A stretch of DNA of 64,000 nucleotides from BOG-908 sp965198855 (GTDB taxonomy: Bacteria; Pseudomonadota; Alphaproteobacteria; Acetobacterales; Acetobacteraceae): positions 310,001 through 374,000 of the forward strand of contig CBDAPZ010000001.1 in the NCBI GenBank assembly GCA_965198855.1. The letters run 5' to 3'. Every line of letters starts with the position of its first letter. The first letter of the stretch is position 1. Below are positions 49,384 through 58,985 of this stretch, one piece after another. The position numbers were made by a program, and so were the translations under genes. Under the pieces are notes generated by a model that made no database searches, was not told where the DNA came from, and saw only the letters and a list, made by a program, of their open reading frames with translations.

Positions 49384-50375
49384 GCGATCCCGCTGACGAA
49401 GATGTCTTCGCAGGTATAGCGCTTCTTCGTCAGCCCCTGTTCGAAATGGTAGCGCAAGCAGGTATCCAGCGCCTTGGTATTGGCTTGCAGGCCGTACGGC
49501 CACCAATCATCGCCCAGCAGGCTGCGATCGGACTCCAGCAGTTTGCCGAGCCATGGGATCATCGTCGCCATGGTGTTGAACGTCATGCCGCGGACGAGCT
49601 GCTCAGCCATGGCGTCCTTCGCCTCGCAAAAGCCTTTGTAGATCGCCTGGACAAGCTCCGGACGCCGGGTGGCCAGCTCTTTTTTCACCACCACGGTGTG
49701 CATGATCGGGAAGATGCCGGTGCGGCGGTAATAGTCGCGCTCGACCGCCTCGTAATCCTCGAACAGCCGGCCGACCTTGGGTGATTTGTCCAATATGCAT
49801 TTCGGCACATCGGCGGAGATCAGTGCATCGATCTCGCCATCTTCGAGCATCTTGCCCAGATTGGCATTCTTATCCGCCCAGCTCACATCGACCTTTTGCG
49901 GGTGTGGCTGGGGAACGAAGTCGATTGGGTCCATGGGGAAATCGATGCCGCCAATGATCCAGCGGCACTGGTCGGGGGTCACGCCGTATTCGTCGGAGAG
50001 CATGCCTTTTGGCATTGTGCCCGCATCGTGGCCGTACAATGCCAACTCGCCGATGGTCTTGCCCACCAGGTCCCGCGGGTGCGTGATGCCGCTTGCCTTG
50101 TTGATGTAGATCGCAGAATGCCGGAAGGCCCGATTGGGAAACACCGGGATCGCCAGAAATGGAGGGTCTTCGAAATCCATGGTGCGCAGAAGATAGGTGA
50201 GGCCGAGTTCCGACACATCATAGGCACGGTCGCGGATCATGTTGCCGAAGATCTCCGGGATAATCCGAGCGGTATGGAAGCGGGCAGCGGCACCCTCTAT
50301 CTTCACGCTGCCATCGGCGAGCGCCCTTGTGCGGTCGTAGTTCCAGAAGGCGATATCGAGCTTCTCATCGGTCAT
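49380..50375 (-). CDS. 4,5-dihydroxyphthalate decarboxylase-like / periplasmic-binding-fold protein
   Basis: About 331 residues. The pattern (LDIAFWNYDRTRALADGSVK, SELGLTYLLRTM, PVFPNRAFRHSAIYINKASG, DLVGKTIGELALYGHDAGTM, YYRRTGIFPIMHTVVVKKEL) matches the family annotated as 4,5-dihydroxyphthalate decarboxylase (Pht5-like), a substrate-binding fold adapted for decarboxylation. No signal peptide, so cytoplasmic. The start is the second ATG of an ATGATG pair, 6 bases after AAGGAG. It lies divergent from the MarR gene, and with BVMO suggests a catabolic operon group. Catalytic residues are not assigned by me. Confidence 0.83.
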   Translation of the reverse strand: MTDEKLDIAFWNYDRTRALADGSVKIEGAAARFHTARIIPEIFGNMIRDRAYDVSELGLTYLLRTMDFEDPPFLAIPVFPNRAFRHSAIYINKASGITHPRDLVGKTIGELALYGHDAGTMPKGMLSDEYGVTPDQCRWIIGGIDFPMDPIDFVPQPHPQKVDVSWADKNANLGKMLEDGEIDALISADVPKCILDKSPKVGRLFEDYEAVERDYYRRTGIFPIMHTVVVKKELATRRPELVQAIYKGFCEAKDAMAEQLVRGMTFNTMATMIPWLGKLLESDRSLLGDDWWPYGLQANTKALDTCLRYHFEQGLTKKRYTCEDIFVSGIA

Positions 50376-50502
50376 CATTGGCTCCTTCAGTGTCAGTGGC
50401 CTCACGAATCTGGCCCTCTAAGTAAATACATTTATATAAGAAGATGGCGGGATCAACCCCATGACACTCCCCGACGGCTCACAAGACGTTTAGGAACCGG
50501 GC

Positions 50503-50976
50503 ATGAGCAGCAAGCGCGCGATCGTCGATCTGTTTGCCGAGGTCTCGCTCGGCGCGCCGGAGAATGCGGTGGGCTTCGTGTTGTGGCGGGTGGTGCACCG
50601 TTACCAGCGCGAGATCGACCGCGCGCTCGCGCCAGTGGACCTCACGCATCTGCAGTTCACCATGCTCACGCTGGTGGCCTGGCTGGCGCGAGACGGTGCG
50701 CCGCCGACGCAGGCAGAACTTGCACGCTTCGGCGACATCCATCCGATGCAGGTGTCGCACATGCTCAAAACGCTGGAGGCGAAGTCGATGGTGGCGCGCG
50801 CACGCAGTGCGGGCAACGCGCTGGCAAAGACCGTGGAGATAACGGCCGCTGGTCTGTCGGTGCTGCGCGAAGCCTTGCCACGCGCCATCGAGGTGCAGCA
50901 GCGAATGTTCGCCGAGGACGGCCTACCCGGCGGAAGCCTGCTGAATGCTTTGCTGCGGATTGACGAAGTGCGATGA
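50503..50976 (+). CDS. MarR-family transcriptional regulator
   Basis: 157 residues, winged helix. HTH region TQAELARFGDIHPMQVSHML then KTLEAKSMVARARSAGNALA with KTVEITAAGLSVLREALP; dimerisation helices flank it. Sits between the decarboxylase-like gene (divergent) and the BVMO gene (same strand). Likely an aromatic-responsive repressor of one or both; the 126-base divergent gap would hold its operator. I did not find a clear palindrome there. Confidence 0.92.
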   Translation: MSSKRAIVDLFAEVSLGAPENAVGFVLWRVVHRYQREIDRALAPVDLTHLQFTMLTLVAWLARDGAPPTQAELARFGDIHPMQVSHMLKTLEAKSMVARARSAGNALAKTVEITAAGLSVLREALPRAIEVQQRMFAEDGLPGGSLLNALLRIDEVR

Positions 50977-51064
50977 TTGCGCATGTTTTGCAGGCTTTGA
51001 TGGCAGCGCTGGGACGTTGTAGTTTTGCCAGGCAGACTGCCCGACCGTAAGGACATTAGAAACC

Positions 51065-52945
51065 GTGGATAGCATCGTGAAATGCCAGCCGAGCCGGACG
51101 CCTGACGACATTGATATTCCAGCTTTACGTGAAAAATACCGCAAGGAACGCGACAAGCGCCTTCGGCCAGAAGGCGGCGATCAGTATGTGCAGGCCGCCG
51201 ACGCCTTCGCGCATTATGCCGATACCGACCCATATGCGTTGCCCACGCAGCGTGATCCCCTCTCGGAGGATATCGATGTAGCGATCATCGGCGGCGGATT
51301 CTCCGGGCTGATGGCCGCAGCGCGCCTCAAGCAAAATGGAATCACCAATTTCCGCATCATCGATCGTGCGGGCGATTTCGGCGGCGTCTGGTATTGGAAC
51401 CGGTATCCGGGGATTCAATGTGATAACGAATCTTACTGCTATTTTCCGCTTCTCGAAGAACTGGATTACGTGCCGCAGCATCGCTTCTCCGATGGTGCCG
51501 AAATAAAACGCTACTGCCACCGGCTAGGCGAACATTTCGGTCTCTACGAAACCGCCTTGTTCGGCACCGGTGTGAGCTCCATGCGCTGGGACGAGGGCCT
51601 CAGGCGCTGGCATGTCGGCACCAGCAAGAACGACGACATACGCGCACGCTTCGTGATCATGTGCGTCGGCAGCACCAGCACACCGAAACTGCCGGGCATA
51701 CCGGGCATCAAGGATTTCAAAGGCCATAGTTTCCACAGCGCCCGCTGGGAATACGACTATACCGGCGGCACGCCGGATCAGCCGGTGCTCGACAAACTCG
51801 CCGACAAGCGCGTGGCGGTGATCGGGACAGGTGCGAGCGCCATCCAGATTGTTCCGTTTATCGGCCGCTACGCGAAGGAACTTACCGTGTTCCAGCGCAC
51901 GCCATCCTCGGTGGATCGCCGCGGCAATGTGCCGACCGACCCTGACTGGGCAAAAAGCCTCAAACCGGGTTGGCAGAAGGAACGGCAGCGCAATTTCCAT
52001 CTCTGGAGTTTCGAGGCCGTCCCGCCCGGCAGCGTCGCACTCGACCATATCTGCGATTTCTGGACCGAGATAAACCGCAATATGGCCGCACGGCTCGAGG
52101 CGATGGGCTCGCCCACTTTCGGCTCGCCGGACATGCCGTTGGAAAAGTTCTTCGCCATGCGCGAAGAGGAGGATTACAAAGTGATGGAGCGCCTGCGCCG
52201 GCGCGTCGATACTATCGTGCAGGACACGAAAACGGCAGAGGCCCTCAAGCCCTATTATCGCATGGGCTGCAAAAGGCCTTGTTCCAACGACAACTTTCTC
52301 GAAACCTTCAACCTGCCCAACGTCAAGCTGGTTGACGTCTCCAATCAGCAGGGTGTCGAACGCATCACCGAAGATGGCATCGTCTCAGGCGGTGTGGAAT
52401 ACAAGGTCGACTGCATCATCTATGCGAGCGGCTTCGAAGTCACCACCCGCATGGATCGGCGACTGGGCATAGAACCTTATGTCGGGCGCGACGATCTTTC
52501 GATCTATGCGTATTGGGCAGACGGCCTGAAGACCTTCCATGGCATGACGGCGCACGGTTTCCCCAATCATTTCTACACCGGGTTCACCCAGGCCGGCGCC
52601 GGCGGCAACATCACCGCGATGTACGATCAGCAGGTCAGCCACATCGCCTGGATCATCAAGGAAGTTCTGGCCCGCGGTGCTACCCGCGTGGAACCGACGG
52701 CCGAGGCACAAGCCGCGTGGATCAAAACCATCCACGACACGGCGATTGACACCACCGAGTTCCTGCTGGAATGCACGCCAGGTTATTGGAACGGCGAGGG
52801 CGGCGGCAGCGGACCGGATCGGAAAAAGAAGTTACGCTTTATCTTTGGCGAACCTTACGGGCCGGGCTTCTACGCGTTTGAAAATCTGCTGCAGGATTGG
52901 CGCGAAGAAGGCGGAATGAAGGGTCTTAGTTTGGCAAAGGAGTAG
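51065..52945 (+). CDS. Baeyer-Villiger flavin monooxygenase
   Basis: 626 residues, GTG start. FAD motif IIGGGFSGLMAAARL (about 75-90), the BVMO fingerprint FKGHSFHSARWEYD (FxGxxxHxxxW) and the NADPH motif VIGTGASAIQIVP are all present. Inserts oxygen next to a carbonyl to make an ester or lactone, with NADPH and O2. The long amino extension (about 70 residues before FAD, LREKYRKERDKRLRPEGGDQ) is typical of the large BVMO subgroup. Co-located with MarR and decarboxylase-like genes; the lactone product could be opened by a hydrolase such as the nearby amidohydrolase family enzyme, but this is inference. Confidence 0.95.
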   Translation: MDSIVKCQPSRTPDDIDIPALREKYRKERDKRLRPEGGDQYVQAADAFAHYADTDPYALPTQRDPLSEDIDVAIIGGGFSGLMAAARLKQNGITNFRIIDRAGDFGGVWYWNRYPGIQCDNESYCYFPLLEELDYVPQHRFSDGAEIKRYCHRLGEHFGLYETALFGTGVSSMRWDEGLRRWHVGTSKNDDIRARFVIMCVGSTSTPKLPGIPGIKDFKGHSFHSARWEYDYTGGTPDQPVLDKLADKRVAVIGTGASAIQIVPFIGRYAKELTVFQRTPSSVDRRGNVPTDPDWAKSLKPGWQKERQRNFHLWSFEAVPPGSVALDHICDFWTEINRNMAARLEAMGSPTFGSPDMPLEKFFAMREEEDYKVMERLRRRVDTIVQDTKTAEALKPYYRMGCKRPCSNDNFLETFNLPNVKLVDVSNQQGVERITEDGIVSGGVEYKVDCIIYASGFEVTTRMDRRLGIEPYVGRDDLSIYAYWADGLKTFHGMTAHGFPNHFYTGFTQAGAGGNITAMYDQQVSHIAWIIKEVLARGATRVEPTAEAQAAWIKTIHDTAIDTTEFLLECTPGYWNGEGGGSGPDRKKKLRFIFGEPYGPGFYAFENLLQDWREEGGMKGLSLAKE

Positions 52946-52949
52946 TTAG

Positions 52950-52988
52950 GGAGGCCTTCTTTCTGAAGAAAAGAAGCAAACGACTTTT
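52950..52988. repeat. Hairpin repeat (copy F) after the BVMO gene
   Basis: ggaggccttctttctgaaga then aaagaagcaaacgactttt, followed by ggctgtcgcgg as in copy A. Five bases after the BVMO stop. Probable terminator. Confidence 0.75.
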
Positions 52989-53005
52989 GCCTGGCTGTCG
53001 CGGTT

Positions 53006-53329
53006 TTATTTGGCAGCCGATACGGTCAGGATTTTGGCGTCGTGCGGTGCTTCTGCCAGTTCGCGGAGGCACGTGCTGGCGGCGATCGCAGCGGGGCGCG
53101 CAGTGGATTGGTTCATGTCGCCCATGATCACCATCGGCATGACCTTGCTATGCAACAGCCGCCTCATATCGGTGTCCGGCCGCATGTCCGGCGCGGCGGC
53201 GCGATAGATGAGCAACGCAGGTGGAGCCAGCGTCCTGGAACACGCCTCACCGCCTGCCGGATCGGCGAAGGCAGGCATACTGAGGCAGAGGATTGGCAGG
53301 GCAAGGCTTAATGCACGGGCTAACATCAT
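53006..53329 (-). CDS. Small secreted protein of unknown function
   Basis: 107 residues from the ATG at 53329 (or 53326), after AGGAAGGA. Signal peptide MMLARALSLALPILCLSMPA then FADPAGG. The mature part has three cysteines (EACSRTL and STCLRE) and no recognised fold. Convergent with the BVMO gene through repeat F. Rest unknown. Confidence 0.65.
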   Translation of the reverse strand: MMLARALSLALPILCLSMPAFADPAGGEACSRTLAPPALLIYRAAAPDMRPDTDMRRLLHSKVMPMVIMGDMNQSTARPAAIAASTCLRELAEAPHDAKILTVSAAK

Positions 53330-53526
53330 AGCGCGTCCTTCCTGGAGTCGATCCGTGGCCGAGGCTACCAGAAAACGAGACACAAAGGTCACGGTTTGTC
53401 CGTAAAATCGAGCACGCCAGGTCACGCTATAGTGAGCGCATTATCGAATATCTAATCATATCGATAAAGAAACTGGTGCATACAACTAACGAGTTTGCGA
53501 GGCTCAAATTGGAACCTCGCTCGCGT

Positions 53527-53817
53527 TTACTCGTCCTCGAAGACCGGTTTGGCATCCACGGGCTTGCTCATCGCAAATGGAAGATCCGGCGAACTGATCG
53601 TAGAGAGACGGCCGTTCTGGTGGATCAAGGTCACCCGGCCGAGACCCGGCGAGACCACGACACCCTTCACCGTGTCGATCCACGCATGCAGATCGACGCG
53701 CGCCCGCTCCAGAATGTCGCCACCCACGGCCGCGTTGCTGGAAACCTCGAGTTCCGCTTCCAGCTCCATGACTTGGTCGGCCGCTGATTGAACCTTGTCG
53801 GTCTGCTCACTATCCAT
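53527..53817 (-). CDS. Small acidic hypothetical protein
   Basis: 96 residues. Starts MDSEQTDKVQSAADQVMELE behind GAGGAG; acidic ends and a short beta-rich middle (KGVVVSPGLGRVTLIHQNGR). No family recognised. It lies 50 bases downstream of the amidohydrolase gene on the same strand, separated by a hairpin at 53833. Could be a small accessory of the catabolic block. Confidence 0.6.
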   Translation of the reverse strand: MDSEQTDKVQSAADQVMELEAELEVSSNAAVGGDILERARVDLHAWIDTVKGVVVSPGLGRVTLIHQNGRLSTISSPDLPFAMSKPVDAKPVFEDE

Positions 53818-53832
53818 CGTTGCTCCTCGAAA

Positions 53833-53849
53833 CCCGCCTTTCCGGCGGG
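53833..53849 (-). terminator. Hairpin 3' of the amidohydrolase gene
   Basis: cccgcc / ggcggg stem with a 5-base loop; on the minus strand it is followed by tttcg. Sits 19 bases after the amidohydrolase stop. Confidence 0.55.
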
Positions 53850-53867
53850 CTTCCTGGCGTCTTTCGT

Positions 53868-55136
53868 TCAGAAAGGCAGGTTATAGAGCTCGACCGCATT
53901 GCGCTCGAGCACGCGTTTGCGCACGTGGTCGTCATAGCCGCCGAGCGTCTTCATGATGTGGTCCTGCACGCCCGGATAGAGGGAGGTGGGATGCGGGAAA
54001 TCGGTCTCGAACAGCACCTTGTCGACGCCGATTGTCTCAAGCAGCAGCTTCGGCCCGACGGTTTCGAACCAGTAGGTCACCCAGAACTGGTCCTTGAAAT
54101 ACTGCCATGGGCGGCGCTGTAGGATCTTGGATTTTATCGGCAGCATTTCGTCGAATTGGTGCTCGTAAGCTTCGAGCGCGAACGGCACCCAGCCCATGCC
54201 GCTTTCGATCAGGCCGATCTTCAGCTTGGGGAACTGGTCCAGACGCCCGCTGACCATCCAGTTTCCCAGGGTGGAGGCGTTGCAGATCGAGAACATGGTG
54301 GCCACCACCGAGAGAGTCTGCTCGAATGAGAAGCCCTTCCAGGCCAGGTCATTCGGGTTGATCGCCGAGTTGAGGTGGAAGTTGATCGGCGCGCCGCGAT
54401 CGGCACACATCTCCAGCAGAGGTGTCCAGTAATCATCCACGAAGGATGGGATGCCGAGCCGCTCGGGGGTGTCCGGCAGCACGAAGCCCTTGATGTCGTT
54501 GTCGAGGCAGCGCTTCGCCTCGGCTTCCATCGCCGCCTTGTCCCACAGCGGTAGGTGGCCCAGCGTGAAGAGACGGTTGCCGGATTCCTTCTGTCGCTCC
54601 ATCGCGGCGTCGTTGTAGATCCGCAGGATGGTGATCGCGCGCTCGTTGTCGCCCAGCGCCATCAGCGAGCCGGCCTGCGTCACACCCGAGTTCTGATAAC
54701 AAATCTGGGCGTAGATGCCCTGCTCGTCCATCGCCTGCAGGCGATGCTTGGTATCGTGCGCGCCCTTGTGGCCTTCATCAAAGGTCGGGAAGGCGAGGCG
54801 GCCGAGCAGTTTGTTGTGATCCGAGCCGCGGATCACGTTGCCGCCCATCGAGCCGAAATCGCGGTCGCCGACGAACCAGCGATCGACGCCGTTCACGCGG
54901 CGCACATAGGGCACCTTGTCCTTGTATTTCGCCGGCGCGCGCGAGGTGAAGAGGTCGGGTGACTCGGTGACATGGGTGTCGCAATCGACGATCTTGATGC
55001 CCTTGAGCTCGGGATGAAGACCCTGCGAGTCGGTTGCGTGATCGACCTCGCGGATGACGCCGCCAGGCGTCCAGCCCTCATCGGACCAGTATTTGCGTGC
55101 AGAGCTCGCAATATCTGCTGTTGCGTCGTCAGCCAT
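53868..55136 (-). CDS. Amidohydrolase-2 family metal-dependent hydrolase
   Basis: 422 residues, TIM-barrel amidohydrolase of the ACMSD/decarboxylase group. Motifs: KIVDCDTHVTESPDLF at the amino end (DxH in a DTHV form rather than HxH), HLPLWDKAAMEAEAKRCLDN, GAPINFHLNSAIN (His ligand), LKIGLIESGMGWVPFALEAY and LFETDFPHPTSLYP (Asp ligand). Related enzymes decarboxylate or hydrolyse aromatic and amide substrates. The ATG at 55136 follows GGGAGG. The neighbour GMC gene runs the same way behind it with repeat G between. Confidence 0.9.
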   Translation of the reverse strand: MADDATADIASSARKYWSDEGWTPGGVIREVDHATDSQGLHPELKGIKIVDCDTHVTESPDLFTSRAPAKYKDKVPYVRRVNGVDRWFVGDRDFGSMGGNVIRGSDHNKLLGRLAFPTFDEGHKGAHDTKHRLQAMDEQGIYAQICYQNSGVTQAGSLMALGDNERAITILRIYNDAAMERQKESGNRLFTLGHLPLWDKAAMEAEAKRCLDNDIKGFVLPDTPERLGIPSFVDDYWTPLLEMCADRGAPINFHLNSAINPNDLAWKGFSFEQTLSVVATMFSICNASTLGNWMVSGRLDQFPKLKIGLIESGMGWVPFALEAYEHQFDEMLPIKSKILQRRPWQYFKDQFWVTYWFETVGPKLLLETIGVDKVLFETDFPHPTSLYPGVQDHIMKTLGGYDDHVRKRVLERNAVELYNLPF

Positions 55137-55269
55137 TATTAACCTCCCAGGCGATCCAATATTTCAGCCTCGCAGGGTCCCGCGGGAACATCAACGCCAC
55201 AGCCACGATATCGACAGTGCGAATGATTCGAACCTGTGCAAACTTATCAAGACTGTGAACGCCCTTAAA

Positions 55270-55320
55270 AAATGAAAGTCTTTTGTTTCTTTTCTTCAGA
55301 AAAGAAAGCGCTTTCTTTCA
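55270..55320. repeat. Hairpin repeat (copy G) after the GMC gene
   Basis: gaaagtcttttgtttctttt then cttcagaaaagaaagcgctt, in standard orientation for the minus-strand GMC gene that ends at 55318; the end of the repeat overlaps the last codon. Probable terminator. Confidence 0.75.
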
Positions 55321-56979
55321 TCTACTGGCATTGATCCAACCGGCGGCTTTCTCTGCGATCATCAGGGTGGGAGCGCTGGTGTTGCCGCTGGTGATGGTGG
55401 GCATGATGCTTGAGTCAACCACGCGGAGGCCACCGATGCCGTGCACCTTGAGGTGCGGGTCCACGACTGCACTTGGATCGTCGGCGGCACCCATCCTTGC
55501 CGTGCCGACAGGATGGAAGATCGTGCTGGCAATCTCGCCGGCTTGTTGCGCGAGTTCTTCGTCGGTCTCGAACTGCGTGCCCGGTTTCCATTCCGTCGGT
55601 TCGTAGGCGGTGAGCGCAGGTTTTTTCATGATCTCGCGCACCTGGCGCAGGCTTTCGGCGGCGACGTGGCGGTCTTCTGCTGCGGTGAGGTAGTTGGGGG
55701 CTATTGCCGGCGGGTCGTCGAAGCGGCCGGATGTCAGGCGCACGGTGCCGCGGCTCTCGGGATTGAGGTTGCAGACGCTGACGGTGAAGGCTGGAAAGCT
55801 GTGCAGGGGCTCGCCGAACGCATCCAGGCTGAGGGGTTGGACGTGATATTCGAGGTTGGCGTGCGGGCGGCCGGGGTTCGAGCGGGTGAAGGCGCCGAGC
55901 TGGCTGGGGGCCATGCTCATCGGGCCGGTGCGCCGTGCGAGGTATTCGAGGCCGATCTTGGCTTTTCCGAAGAAGCTGCTCGCGAGGGTGTTCAGCGTGC
56001 GCGCGTTTTGCAGTTTGAAGATCGTGCGTATCTGCAAATGGTCTTGCAGGTTCGCGCCGACACCGGGAGAGTCGTGCAGCACCTCGATGCCGTGGGCGGC
56101 GAGATGGGCAGCCGGCCCAATTCCGGAAAGTTGCAGGATATGCGGTGAGCCGATGGCACCGGCGGAGAGGATCACTTCGCCTTTCGCGTACGCTTGTAGG
56201 GCGTGTCCCTGTGAGCGCAAGGCGATTCCGATGCAGCGTGGCTGGCCTGAGGGCGACGTCTCGAAGAGCAGGCGTTCGACATGCGCTTCGGTCCAGATCG
56301 TGAGGTTCTTGCGGTGTCGTGCCGGGCGCAGGAAAGCGCGCGAGGTGTTCCAGCGCCAGCCTGATTTCTGGCTCACTTCGAAATAGCCGATGCCGGCATT
56401 ATCACCGGTATTATAGTCATCGACGCTTTCGATGCCGGCTTCGTTTGCGGCGGATCGGAAGGCCTCGAGAATGTCCCAGCGCAGGCGCTGTTTTTCGACG
56501 CGCCATTCGCCGCCATGACCGTGGAAGTCGGAGAAGCGGCTGTTTGCACCAGTGGCGGGATCGGCACCGTTGTCGAGGCGGTAATGGTCTTCATGCGCCA
56601 TGAAATCCGGCACCACGTTTTCCCAGCGCCAGGCGGGATCGCCGGTGAGGCTGGCCCAGCCATCGTAGTCGCGTGACTGGCCACGCATGTAGATCATGCC
56701 GTTGATCGAGGAGCAGCCACCGAGGCCTTTGCCGCGCGGATAGCGCAGCGCGCGTCCGTTCAGCCCGGCTTCGTTGGCGGTCTGATACAGCCAATCGGTG
56801 CGTGGATTGCCGATGCAGTAGAGATAGCCGACGGGGATGTGGATCCAGAGATAGTTGTCGCGCTTGCCGGCTTCGAGAAGTAGCACGCGTTTATTGGGGT
56901 CCTTGCTCAACCGATTGGCAAGCAGGCAGCCGGCGGTGCCGGCACCGATGATGATGTAGTCGAAGGAAGTGTTCTGCAT
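55318..56979 (-). CDS. GMC-family FAD oxidoreductase (choline dehydrogenase-like)
   Basis: 553 residues from the ATG at 56979. FAD motif FDYIIIGAGTAGCLLANRLS, GMC signature 1 in PRGKGLGGCSSINGMIYMRG and signature 2 in GAIGSPHILQLSGIGP; the His-His active site is IFHPVGTARMG and the C-terminal GNTSAPTLMIAEKAA. Oxidises an alcohol to aldehyde or ketone. An ATGA overlap with the preceding gene at 57015 would give 12 extra residues, so the two are in one unit. Likely electron acceptor and substrate unknown. Confidence 0.94.
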   Translation of the reverse strand: MQNTSFDYIIIGAGTAGCLLANRLSKDPNKRVLLLEAGKRDNYLWIHIPVGYLYCIGNPRTDWLYQTANEAGLNGRALRYPRGKGLGGCSSINGMIYMRGQSRDYDGWASLTGDPAWRWENVVPDFMAHEDHYRLDNGADPATGANSRFSDFHGHGGEWRVEKQRLRWDILEAFRSAANEAGIESVDDYNTGDNAGIGYFEVSQKSGWRWNTSRAFLRPARHRKNLTIWTEAHVERLLFETSPSGQPRCIGIALRSQGHALQAYAKGEVILSAGAIGSPHILQLSGIGPAAHLAAHGIEVLHDSPGVGANLQDHLQIRTIFKLQNARTLNTLASSFFGKAKIGLEYLARRTGPMSMAPSQLGAFTRSNPGRPHANLEYHVQPLSLDAFGEPLHSFPAFTVSVCNLNPESRGTVRLTSGRFDDPPAIAPNYLTAAEDRHVAAESLRQVREIMKKPALTAYEPTEWKPGTQFETDEELAQQAGEIASTIFHPVGTARMGAADDPSAVVDPHLKVHGIGGLRVVDSSIMPTITSGNTSAPTLMIAEKAAGWINASR

Positions 56980-57011
56980 GGTGCATGAGGCCGCAATGCG
57001 CGGCCGAATTT

Positions 57012-58511
57012 TCATTTTGCCTGTATGTGTACGCCCAGCAGATGCGCCTTTTCTTGCGCAGGGGCCTGGCCGATGTCACTGAGCGTGATCTTTTGCGGCG
57101 GGTTCATCGAGACCGTCAGCGTGCCGGGGTGGTTGAGGAAAGTGCTGACCTGGTCGGTGGCATCCGGCTGGTCGGGGATCATCAGCCCGAGCGTGATCAG
57201 GCCGATGGCCAGTTGCGCACGCACGGCGTCGGGCGTGCTGTGCATGATGTTCGCGGCCGCATTAAAGCTGCGATCGACCAGGCCCGCATCCTGAAACACG
57301 ATTGTGGCGTGGTTCAGCGTGGTCGCCAGCAACGCCGCTTTGGAATCGCTCTTTGCGGCGATCGCATCATAGCCGGTGATGTCGGCTGCGAGTTGCAGCT
57401 TGCCGAGGCTTTTCAGATCGAGATCTTCGGTGAAATCCGTTTGCTTGTCGGCATCGTTGCTGTGCGCCTTGATGGCAATGTCCATCGTCAGTGCGTCCAT
57501 GCCAAAGGCGTCGATAGCCGCCTTGGTGGCCGCGGATATTTTGCTGTCCTTCAGCCCCAACGTGAGGCCATGGATTTCGCCGTCGCCCACACGTGCGCCG
57601 CTTGTATCGGATTGCGGAAACGCAGCATTCATGTCGTGAATGGACAGGCGCGGCCCGGGCGAGACATCGATGTTCAGCCCAGCAAGGGAAGCGGTATCGT
57701 AACTCGTGCTGCCGAGCGCGTATCTGTCGCTCGAAGCCATGTCGCGCTGGCGTTGGAGTGGCGTGGTGAAATCGACTTTCTTGATGTCGGCATCGTCCAA
57801 AGTTGCGTGGATGACCTGCTGGCCGGGCTGGCTATTATCGATATCGATGCTTAGGCGGTGCAGCGCGGCACTTCCGATTTTGCCGCCATCATAATTGCGC
57901 ACGCTTATATCGGCGATTTTCGCCTTGCTCATTTTTGGCGGTGTGTCCGCAGCCACAAAATCATGCTGGTCCAGGCTCTCAAAGGCGAAAGCCAGCGCTA
58001 TATCGGCCTGCATGGCGGGCTCGCGCAGATGGTCGTGCGTCGGCGGCAGCATGAAGGGGCGGCCGCTGAGCTGGTGCAGGGTGATCGATTTGATCACCGC
58101 GGTCTCGCCGCTACCGTCCTGCGGCGCGATATGCACGCCGGAAGCGGTGGCGTCGCCGATCAGCAATCGGCGCTGGGTCCAGGCAGGGCGGCCGTTCGGG
58201 TAGGCGCCGGGATCGAAGATGTCGCTCAGCGCGTGCTCGTCGCCGCCGGAGACGCTCAACGAATCGGCGGACCAGAGGAGCTTGCCGGCGTAGCCCAGCT
58301 TGAAATCATGCAGGGTGACGGTGCCGGTGAGCGCGTTCGTGTCCGTCGCACCATGGCTGGCGGCGTAGCCCGGCGGCAAGGTGGCGACGATCCGGTCGAT
58401 GTTCTTGTCCACCGCCTGGCTGGTCACGTGGTTCACGCCGGCCCGGAAGAACAGGAAGGCGGCAATCGCCACCACGGCAACCCCTGCACCGAGAAGAACG
58501 CGTTGCTGCAT
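57012..58511 (-). CDS. AsmA/DUF945-like membrane-anchored protein of unknown function
   Basis: 499 residues: one N-terminal helix (VLLGAGVAVVAIAAFLFFRA) then a long periplasmic domain with repeated beta-style segments (LTGTVTLHDFKLGYAGKLLW, IADISVRNYDGGKIGSAALH, LTMDIAIKAHSNDAD, LGKLQLAADITGYDA) such as those of AsmA-type or DUF945 lipid-transfer-like proteins. This is a resemblance in style only; I do not identify a family. It is translationally linked to the GMC gene, overlapping its longer start by ATGA. The 470-base upstream gap is without confident genes. Confidence 0.7.
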   Translation of the reverse strand: MQQRVLLGAGVAVVAIAAFLFFRAGVNHVTSQAVDKNIDRIVATLPPGYAASHGATDTNALTGTVTLHDFKLGYAGKLLWSADSLSVSGGDEHALSDIFDPGAYPNGRPAWTQRRLLIGDATASGVHIAPQDGSGETAVIKSITLHQLSGRPFMLPPTHDHLREPAMQADIALAFAFESLDQHDFVAADTPPKMSKAKIADISVRNYDGGKIGSAALHRLSIDIDNSQPGQQVIHATLDDADIKKVDFTTPLQRQRDMASSDRYALGSTSYDTASLAGLNIDVSPGPRLSIHDMNAAFPQSDTSGARVGDGEIHGLTLGLKDSKISAATKAAIDAFGMDALTMDIAIKAHSNDADKQTDFTEDLDLKSLGKLQLAADITGYDAIAAKSDSKAALLATTLNHATIVFQDAGLVDRSFNAAANIMHSTPDAVRAQLAIGLITLGLMIPDQPDATDQVSTFLNHPGTLTVSMNPPQKITLSDIGQAPAQEKAHLLGVHIQAK

Positions 58512-58985
58512 GGGGGGAGAGAACCTTCGGCGGAGCGGTTTCGGGTGGCGCGGGTGGAAAACCGAGCCACTGAAATGCTGCCTATGAGGCGACCCGGGCT
58601 CCGTTCAAGGACTACCTTAGCGGGCCTGGTCAAAAAATGTCTATGTTTATTTGTGGGTTAACCGGTTTACTCCGGGCGGGCGCCGTGGCTTCGTTACGGC
58701 GTCAGTTATTTTATAGTGCGTCCCAGGCGGCGTTTCTCGAGTTCAGAAGAATGCTGGGCATAGCTTAGGTATTCAGGATGTGCCGCGTCATCGGGAAATA
58801 ATCCCGACAAAGGCAGGATATCTGCCGATGGCGCCCGCATCGACGGCCTCATAATGTCGCCGATGGAGCCCTCCAACTCCATCGGCAATTTGAAGCAGCA
58901 GCACCCGATATGCCGGCGGCGCCATCCGCCACGCGAGACGGTGCTGCTGCCTTTTTGCAGATAGCCGCACGTTTTCTTCCTTCGG
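58512..58985. other. Gap with a doubtful small frame
   Basis: About 474 bases between two minus-strand genes. A reverse frame at 58706-58882 (up to 58 residues, ending SYAQHSSELEKRRLGRTIK) looks somewhat protein-like but has no ribosome site or recognised domain. The rest holds an AT-richer stretch near 58620-58720 and no identifiable RNA or operator. Confidence 0.35.

Noticed and set aside
49380..50375. Possible ABC substrate-binding protein for the upstream ABC-2 genes
   Set aside because: ABC-2 exporters do not use binding proteins, there is no signal peptide, and the gene is convergent; the decarboxylase-like family fits better.
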